From: an uncultured Enterobacter sp.
GTDB taxonomy: Bacteria > Pseudomonadota > Gammaproteobacteria > Enterobacterales > Enterobacteriaceae
DNA: 9,921 nucleotides
Assembly: GCA_946477805.1 (NCBI GenBank)
Contig: CAMKZP010000093.1
Coordinates: 1-9,921 of the forward strand
Direction of reading: 5' to 3'
The notes beneath the pieces were generated by a model. That model saw only the letters and a program-made list of their open reading frames with translations. It made no database searches and had not been told where the DNA came from. The translations under genes were made by a program, and so were the position numbers. Shown here piece after piece: positions 6,104 through 9,921 of the stretch (position 1 is its first letter; every line of letters begins with the position of its first letter).

Positions 6104-7000
6104 ATGATCAATTTGAAAGCAGTCATTCCGGTAGCGGGTCTGGGCATGCATATGCTGCCAGCCACGAAGGCAATTCCAAAAGAGATGCTGCCGATTGTCG
6201 ACAAGCCGATGATTCAGTACATCGTTGACGAGATTGTTGCTGCAGGGATCAAAGAAATCGTTCTGGTTACGCACTCTTCTAAAAATGCGGTAGAGAACCA
6301 CTTCGACACCTCTTATGAACTCGAAGCGCTGCTTGAGCAGCGCGTGAAGCGCCAGCTTCTGGCTGAGGTGCAGTCCATCTGTCCCCCTGGTGTAACTATC
6401 ATGAACGTACGCCAGGCGCAGCCGCTGGGTCTGGGCCACTCCATTCTGTGCGCACGCCCGGTTGTGGGCGACAATCCGTTCATCGTCGTTCTGCCGGACA
6501 TCATCATCGATACCGCATCTGCGGATCCGCTGCGCTACAACCTGGCGGCCATGGTCGCACGCTTCAATGAAACCGGCCGCAGCCAGGTGCTGGCAAAACG
6601 TATGGATGGCGATCTGTCCGAGTACTCTGTGATTCAGACGAAAGAAGCGCTGGAGACGGAAGGGCAGGTGAGCCGCATCGTTGAGTTCATCGAAAAACCG
6701 GATCAGCCACAGACGCTGGATTCAGACCTGATGGCGGTGGGGCGCTATGTGCTCAACGCAGACATCTGGGCCGAGTTGGAAAAAACCGAGCCGGGCGCCT
6801 GGGATCGTATCCAGTTGACCGATGCGATTGCCGAGCTGGCGAAAAAACAGTCCGTTGATGCCATGCTGATGACCGGCAACAGCTACGACTGCGGTAAGAA
6901 GCTGGGGTACATGCAGGCGTTTGTGAATTACGGGCTGCGCAACCTGAAGGAAGGGGCGAAGTTCAGAAGCCGGATTGAGAAGTTGCTGTCTAACAACTGA
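6104..7000 (+). CDS. galF: GalF, GalU-like UTP-glucose-1-phosphate uridylyltransferase paralogue
   Basis: From ATG 6104 the protein has 298 residues (E. coli GalF has 297) and begins MINLKAVIPVAGLG. It is a nucleotidyltransferase-fold protein related to GalU, which makes UDP-glucose from UTP and glucose-1-phosphate. The N-terminal binding loop reads G-L-G-M-H-M-L-P-A-T-K (residues 12-22), whereas active GalU carries Thr-Arg where this has Met15-His16. That substitution is also found in E. coli GalF, which has little activity alone and is thought to modulate GalU. The remainder (PKEMLPIVDKP, EFIEKPDQP, GRYVL) keeps the family framework. galF is the usual left boundary marker of the O-antigen locus, which matches the JUMPStart-led rml genes that follow. 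It appears to be a single-gene unit with its own promoter and a terminator 25 bases after its stop. Confidence 0.94.
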   Translation: MINLKAVIPVAGLGMHMLPATKAIPKEMLPIVDKPMIQYIVDEIVAAGIKEIVLVTHSSKNAVENHFDTSYELEALLEQRVKRQLLAEVQSICPPGVTIMNVRQAQPLGLGHSILCARPVVGDNPFIVVLPDIIIDTASADPLRYNLAAMVARFNETGRSQVLAKRMDGDLSEYSVIQTKEALETEGQVSRIVEFIEKPDQPQTLDSDLMAVGRYVLNADIWAELEKTEPGAWDRIQLTDAIAELAKKQSVDAMLMTGNSYDCGKKLGYMQAFVNYGLRNLKEGAKFRSRIEKLLSNN

Positions 7001-7024
7001 TTTTTCTCTCTCTGTTTAAACAAG

Positions 7025-7078
7025 CGGCAGTTGTCATTTGGTTATGGAAAACATACCAAAATGATGACTGCCGTTTTT
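7025..7078 (+). terminator. Intrinsic terminator of galF
   Basis: Arms CGGCAGTTGTCATTTGG... (from 7025) and ...CCAAAATGATGACTGCCG (to 7073) form a long, slightly imperfect stem of about 22 bp around a GAAAA loop. TTTTT follows at 7074-7078. This is a strong rho-independent terminator shape, separating galF transcription from the O-antigen operon. Confidence 0.85.
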
Positions 7079-7167
7079 GTTATTTATCTTAGTAATAACA
7101 TGGAATTATCTGATTCAAATGTGGACCGGTTTGTAGCGATTTGTGCTTGTTTCTGAGCCCGTTTAGG

Positions 7168-7198
7168 ACGACAATTAACGCCAGTTTTTGTCTGTAAT
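7168..7198 (+). promoter_or_regulatory. Weak candidate promoter for the rml/O-antigen operon
   Basis: TGTAAT (7193-7198) matches five of six -10 bases. The best upstream partner, ACGACA (7168-7173), matches four of six -35 bases but leaves a long 19-base spacer. Initiation near 7205 would put the JUMPStart element in the early transcribed leader, where RfaH must meet it. The location is sensible but the sequence evidence is poor. Confidence 0.25.
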
Positions 7199-7203
7199 CA
7201 GAC
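7190..7203. repeat. Short dyad GTCTG-TAAT-CAGAC upstream of JUMPStart
   Basis: Two exact 5-base arms flank a 4-base loop. Outside them T4 (7186-7189) could pair with A4 (7207-7210) across a 3-base bulge. The dyad overlaps the -10 candidate of the O-antigen promoter, so it may be an operator or merely coincidental. Confidence 0.3.
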
Positions 7204-7230
7204 CTCAAAACCATTAATTCAACATTCGCT

Positions 7231-7269
7231 CAGTGCACTGGTAGCTGTTAAGCCAGGGGCGGTAGCGTG
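7231..7269 (+). promoter_or_regulatory. JUMPStart element with ops site (RfaH recruitment)
   Basis: The 39 bases match, essentially throughout, the JUMPStart sequence found before many enterobacterial polysaccharide operons. Its 3' end contains the full ops core GGCGGTAGCGTG (7258-7269). In the transcribed leader, ops pauses RNA polymerase and recruits RfaH, which suppresses premature and Rho-dependent termination over long operons and aids translation. Its presence marks the downstream rml genes as the start of a long RfaH-dependent O-antigen operon. The start of the element also contains the perfect 10-base palindrome CAGTGCACTG. Confidence 0.95.
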
Positions 7270-7276
7270 CAAAATT

Positions 7277-7308
7277 TCTGAAACCGTTTTTATCAATCGG
7301 GTTCCAGA
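7277..7308 (+). other. Possible leader hairpin between ops and rmlB
   Basis: TCTG (7277-7280) pairs with CAGA (7305-7308), and AACCG can pair with CGGGTT if one G is bulged, closing an 11-base loop. The stem is interrupted by a mismatch and a bulge, so it is marginal. If it forms, it lies in the rmlB leader immediately after the ops site. Confidence 0.25.
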
Positions 7309-7349
7309 GCATCAATATCTCGATATACCCAATAAATGGAATAGCCAAC

Positions 7350-8435
7350 GTGAAAATTCTTGTTACTGGCGGTGCCGGTTTTATCGGCTCAGCGGTGGTG
7401 CGGCATATTATTAAAAATACCCAGGATGCAGTCGTTAATGTTGATAAGCTGACATATGCAGGCAACCTGGAGTCGCTGACCGACGTCAATGATAGCGATC
7501 GCTATGTCTTTGAACATGCGGATATTTGTGACAAATCGGCCATGGAGCGCATTTTCGCCGAGCACAAACCGGATGCGGTGATGCACCTTGCGGCAGAAAG
7601 CCACGTTGACCGCTCCATCACCGGCCCCGCTGCATTTATTGAAACCAACATTGTGGGGACCTATGTGCTGCTCGAGGCCGCGCGCGCGTACTGGTCGACG
7701 CTGGATGACGCGGCGAAAACGGCATTTCGTTTCCACCACATCTCCACGGATGAAGTGTACGGCGATTTGCCGCACCCGGATGAACATCCTGCATCGACTG
7801 AGCTGCCGCTGTTTACCGAAACCACTGCCTATGCGCCAAGCAGCCCGTATTCTGCGTCTAAAGCGTCCAGCGATCACCTCGTACGCGCGTGGCTGCGTAC
7901 CTACGGTTTCCCAACGATCGTCACCAACTGCTCAAATAACTATGGTCCGTATCACTTCCCTGAGAAGCTGATCCCACTGGTGATCCTGAACGCACTGGAC
8001 GGCAAAGCGCTGCCGATTTACGGCAAAGGCGACCAGATCCGCGACTGGCTGTACGTCGAAGACCATGCGCGTGCGCTGTATACCGTCGTTACCCAGGGTA
8101 AACCGGGTGAGACTTATAACATCGGCGGACATAACGAAAAGCAGAACCTGGACGTGGTGCATACCATTTGCGACCTGCTGGATGAGATCGTGCCGAAAGA
8201 GGGCTCCTATCGCGATCAGATCACCTACGTTGCTGACCGCCCTGGGCATGACCGCCGCTATGCGATTGATGCGCATAAAATTGGCGTTGAGCTGGGCTGG
8301 AAGCCAGAAGAAACCTTCGAGAGCGGTATTCGTAAGACCGTGCAATGGTATCTGAGCAACCAGGACTGGGTGAATAACGTTAAAAGCGGTGCCTATAAAA
8401 CCTGGATCGAACAGAATTACGGAGAACGTCAGTAA
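7350..8435 (+). CDS. rmlB: dTDP-glucose 4,6-dehydratase RmlB
   Basis: This 361-residue extended short-chain dehydrogenase/reductase, the same length as E. coli RmlB/RfbB, converts dTDP-glucose to dTDP-4-keto-6-deoxyglucose in the cytoplasm, step two of dTDP-L-rhamnose synthesis. It has the NAD-binding GGAGFIG (residues 7-13), the dehydratase triad Thr133-Asp134-Glu135, and catalytic Tyr167 and Lys171 in YSASK. The start is GTG at 7350, as in the E. coli gene, giving the family N-terminus MKILVTGGAGFIG. The ribosome binding site is poor (only TGGA ending nine bases upstream), which may matter because RfaH can assist translation. The enterobacterial common antigen paralogue RffG is the alternative, but sequence and position behind JUMPStart favour RmlB. 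The TAA overlaps the rmlD ATG by one base. Confidence 0.96.
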   Translation: MKILVTGGAGFIGSAVVRHIIKNTQDAVVNVDKLTYAGNLESLTDVNDSDRYVFEHADICDKSAMERIFAEHKPDAVMHLAAESHVDRSITGPAAFIETNIVGTYVLLEAARAYWSTLDDAAKTAFRFHHISTDEVYGDLPHPDEHPASTELPLFTETTAYAPSSPYSASKASSDHLVRAWLRTYGFPTIVTNCSNNYGPYHFPEKLIPLVILNALDGKALPIYGKGDQIRDWLYVEDHARALYTVVTQGKPGETYNIGGHNEKQNLDVVHTICDLLDEIVPKEGSYRDQITYVADRPGHDRRYAIDAHKIGVELGWKPEETFESGIRKTVQWYLSNQDWVNNVKSGAYKTWIEQNYGERQ

Positions 8436-9334
8436 TGAACATTCTTCTGTTCGGCAATACGGGGCAGGTCGGTTGGGAACTCCAGCGCGCGCTTGCGCCG
8501 TTAGGCAATCTGATTGCGCTTGATGTGCACTCGAAAGAGTATTGCGGTGATTTTAGCAACCCGGAAGGGATTGCTGAGACCGTGCGGGCGATTAAGCCTG
8601 ACGTCATCGTCAACGCAGCGGCGCACACTGCAGTCGATAAAGCTGAATCAGAGCCAGAGTTCGCGCAGCTGCTTAACGCAACCAGCGTGGAAGCAATTGC
8701 GAAAGAGGCGGCTAAAATCGGCGCATGGGTGGTTCACTACTCCACGGATTACGTTTTTCCGGGCGACGGCGAAACGCCATGGCGTGAAACGGATGCGACA
8801 GCACCGCTCAATGTGTATGGTCAGACCAAGCTCGACGGCGAAAAAGCGCTTCAGGAGCATTGCGCTAAGCATCTGATTTTCCGTACCAGCTGGGTTTACG
8901 CTGGCAAGGGCAATAACTTTGCAAAAACGATGCTTCGCCTGGCAAAAGAGCGCAAAGAGCTCTCCGTGATCGATGATCAGGTTGGTGCACCAACAGGGGC
9001 CGAATTGCTGGCAGACTGCACCGCTCATGCGATCCGCGTGGCGATGGTCAAACCAGAAGTTGCTGGCCTTTATCATCTGGTTGCCTCTGACACGACGACA
9101 TGGCACGACTATGCTGCGCTGGTATTCGAACAAGCCCGAAAGGCGGGTATTGAACTGGCAATTGAAAAACTCAACGCCGTTCCAACCACCGCGTATCCTA
9201 CGCCTGCACGTCGTCCGCAGAATTCGCGTTTAAATACAGAGAAGTTTCAGCAGAGTTTTGGCCTGGTTTTACCAGCCTGGGATGTGGGCGTTAAGCGAAT
9301 GCTCGCCGAGCTTTTTTCAGCTGATACTATCTAA
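8435..9334 (+). CDS. rmlD: dTDP-4-dehydrorhamnose reductase RmlD
   Basis: This 299-residue protein of the RmlD family catalyses the last step to dTDP-L-rhamnose, NAD(P)H-dependent reduction of dTDP-4-keto-L-rhamnose, in the cytoplasm. Visible features are the cofactor-binding GNTGQVG (residues 7-13), STDYVFPGDG from residue 103 with Thr104, and the catalytic pair Tyr128 and Lys132 in YGQTK. Length matches the family. Its ATG shares one base with the rmlB stop (TAATG), and GGAGAA at 8421-8426 within rmlB provides a good ribosome binding site, so the two genes are translationally coupled. It requires RmlC, which is not in this window, for its substrate. A 52-base gap with a hairpin follows before rmlA. 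Confidence 0.96.
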   Translation: MNILLFGNTGQVGWELQRALAPLGNLIALDVHSKEYCGDFSNPEGIAETVRAIKPDVIVNAAAHTAVDKAESEPEFAQLLNATSVEAIAKEAAKIGAWVVHYSTDYVFPGDGETPWRETDATAPLNVYGQTKLDGEKALQEHCAKHLIFRTSWVYAGKGNNFAKTMLRLAKERKELSVIDDQVGAPTGAELLADCTAHAIRVAMVKPEVAGLYHLVASDTTTWHDYAALVFEQARKAGIELAIEKLNAVPTTAYPTPARRPQNSRLNTEKFQQSFGLVLPAWDVGVKRMLAELFSADTI

Positions 9335-9343
9335 TCATTAAAT

Positions 9344-9365
9344 AATTGCCCGGGTTCGGGCAATT
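9344..9365 (+). other. Hairpin between rmlD and rmlA
   Basis: AATTGCCCG and CGGGCAATT are exact 9-base complements around a GGTT loop. Only TTTGCG follows, so the T-run is too short for a strong intrinsic terminator. It could cause partial termination or set a processing or stability boundary within the operon; RfaH-modified polymerase might read through it. Confidence 0.6.
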
Positions 9366-9386
9366 TGCGTTTATAGAGAAACTACA

Positions 9387-9921
9387 ATGGCTACGCGTAA
9401 AGGTATTATTCTTGCTGGTGGATCCGGCACTCGTCTGTACCCTGTGACTATGGCGGTGAGCAAACAGCTGCTGCCTATTTATGACAAACCAATGATTTAC
9501 TATCCGCTGTCAACGCTGATGCTGGCGGGTATCAAAGATATTCTGATTATCAGTACGCCACAGGATACGCCGCGTTTTGAACAACTGTTGGGCGACGGTA
9601 GCCAGTGGGGCCTCAATTTACAGTATAAAGTTCAGCCAAGCCCGGACGGTCTGGCTCAGGCCTTTATCATCGGCGAAGAGTTCATTGGTGACGATAGCTG
9701 TGCGCTGGTGCTGGGGGATAATATCTTCTATGGACATGACCTGCCAAAGCAGCTTGAAGCTGCACTGAATAAAGATAACGGCGCAACGGTCTTTGCCTAT
9801 CACGTTAACGATCCGGAACGCTATGGCGTTGTGGAGTTCGATAAAAACGGCACGGCAATCAGCCTTGAGGAAAAGCCGCTGGAGCCGAAGAGCAACTATG
9901 CGGTTACTGGCCTCTATTTCT
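9387..9921 (+). CDS. rmlA: Glucose-1-phosphate thymidylyltransferase RmlA (5' part, runs off the window)
   Basis: The frame opens at ATG 9387 and is still open at the right edge, giving 178 complete residues of a protein normally near 290. It starts MATRKGIILAGGSGTRLYPVT. RmlA joins dTTP and glucose-1-phosphate to give dTDP-glucose, the first step of dTDP-L-rhamnose synthesis, and is usually feedback-inhibited by dTDP-rhamnose. The nucleotide-binding signature GGSGTRL (residues 11-17), Lys26 and the metal-binding Asp111 in LVLGDNIFYG are intact. A weak GAGA ribosome binding site lies near 9375-9378. Because rmlA and rmlB also feed other dTDP-sugars (dTDP-Fuc3NAc, dTDP-Qui3NAc, dTDP-Fuc4NAc), the end product depends on genes to the right, but the adjacent rmlD argues for rhamnose. 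Confidence 0.95.
   Translation, partial: MATRKGIILAGGSGTRLYPVTMAVSKQLLPIYDKPMIYYPLSTLMLAGIKDILIISTPQDTPRFEQLLGDGSQWGLNLQYKVQPSPDGLAQAFIIGEEFIGDDSCALVLGDNIFYGHDLPKQLEAALNKDNGATVFAYHVNDPERYGVVEFDKNGTAISLEEKPLEPKSNYAVTGLYF

Larger units (their letters stand above)
7001..7349. other. Intergenic control region between galF and the O-antigen operon
   Basis: This 349-base non-coding stretch holds, in order: the galF terminator (7025-7078); a TGTTATT/AATAACA inverted repeat overlapping its T-run (7078-7084 with 7094-7100); an A+T-rich segment with a weak promoter candidate; a short GTCTG-TAAT-CAGAC dyad (7190-7203); the JUMPStart/ops element (7231-7269); and an 80-base leader to the rmlB GTG. No credible coding frame was seen. 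It is the typical arrangement of an O-antigen operon control region. Confidence 0.8.

Noticed and set aside
7078..7100. TGTTATT/AATAACA inverted repeat as a second terminator
   Set aside because: The stem is A+T-only and seven bases long with no following T-run; it would add little to the strong galF terminator just before it.
1..9921. Search for tRNA genes, insertion sequences, CRISPR arrays, toxin-antitoxin pairs or phage genes
   Set aside because: Reading through the window showed no cloverleaf-like gene, transposase frame, terminal repeat pair, spaced direct repeats or such protein families; nearly all sequence is accounted for by polysaccharide genes and their control regions.

Overview
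The window is a piece of an enterobacterial chromosome covering the junction between two surface-polysaccharide loci: the end of the colanic acid (wca) cluster and the start of an O-antigen (rfb) cluster, all on the + strand. Gene order (wzxC-wcaK-wcaL-wcaM, then gnu, galF, rmlB-rmlD-rmlA) and protein sequences that closely resemble remembered Escherichia coli/Salmonella homologues place it in Enterobacteriaceae. The G+C-rich wca genes and residue differences from E. coli suggest a relative such as Enterobacter, Leclercia, Lelliottia or Citrobacter. The genus is an inference and cannot be fixed from this sequence alone.

Layout. Positions 1-4721 hold the colanic acid block: the 3' part of the flippase gene wzxC, the pyruvyl transferase wcaK, the GT4 glycosyltransferase wcaL (its start overlaps the wcaK stop) and the exported beta-helix protein wcaM. 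Spacing is tight, as in one operon. Positions 4722-4895 hold a promoter candidate with a perfect TATAAT. Positions 4896-5891 encode Gnu, the epimerase that converts GlcNAc-PP-undecaprenol to GalNAc-PP-undecaprenol. Positions 5892-6103 contain a perfect 11-bp inverted repeat and a promoter candidate for galF (6104-7000). A clear intrinsic terminator follows galF. The 7001-7349 intergenic region then carries the O-antigen operon leader, with a JUMPStart element and its RfaH-recruiting ops site. rmlB and rmlD overlap by one base, and rmlA runs off the right edge.

How the genes work together. WzxC, WcaK, WcaL and WcaM serve colanic acid repeat-unit assembly and export. Gnu edits the lipid-linked first sugar made by WecA, so a GalNAc residue at the reducing end of the O unit is predicted. 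RmlA, RmlB and RmlD (with RmlC expected elsewhere, probably just downstream) make dTDP-L-rhamnose, although rmlA and rmlB can also feed other dTDP-deoxysugars, so rhamnose in this O antigen is likely but not proven. GalF is a GalU-like protein with an altered nucleotide-binding loop and is thought to influence UDP-glucose supply.

No undescribed system was found. The most useful leads are small non-coding structures (inverted repeats at 4767-4779, 5906-5954, 7190-7203 and 9344-9365), a base-composition shift inside wcaM, and the serotype prediction from gnu. There are no tRNA, rRNA, CRISPR or mobile-element signals that I can support.
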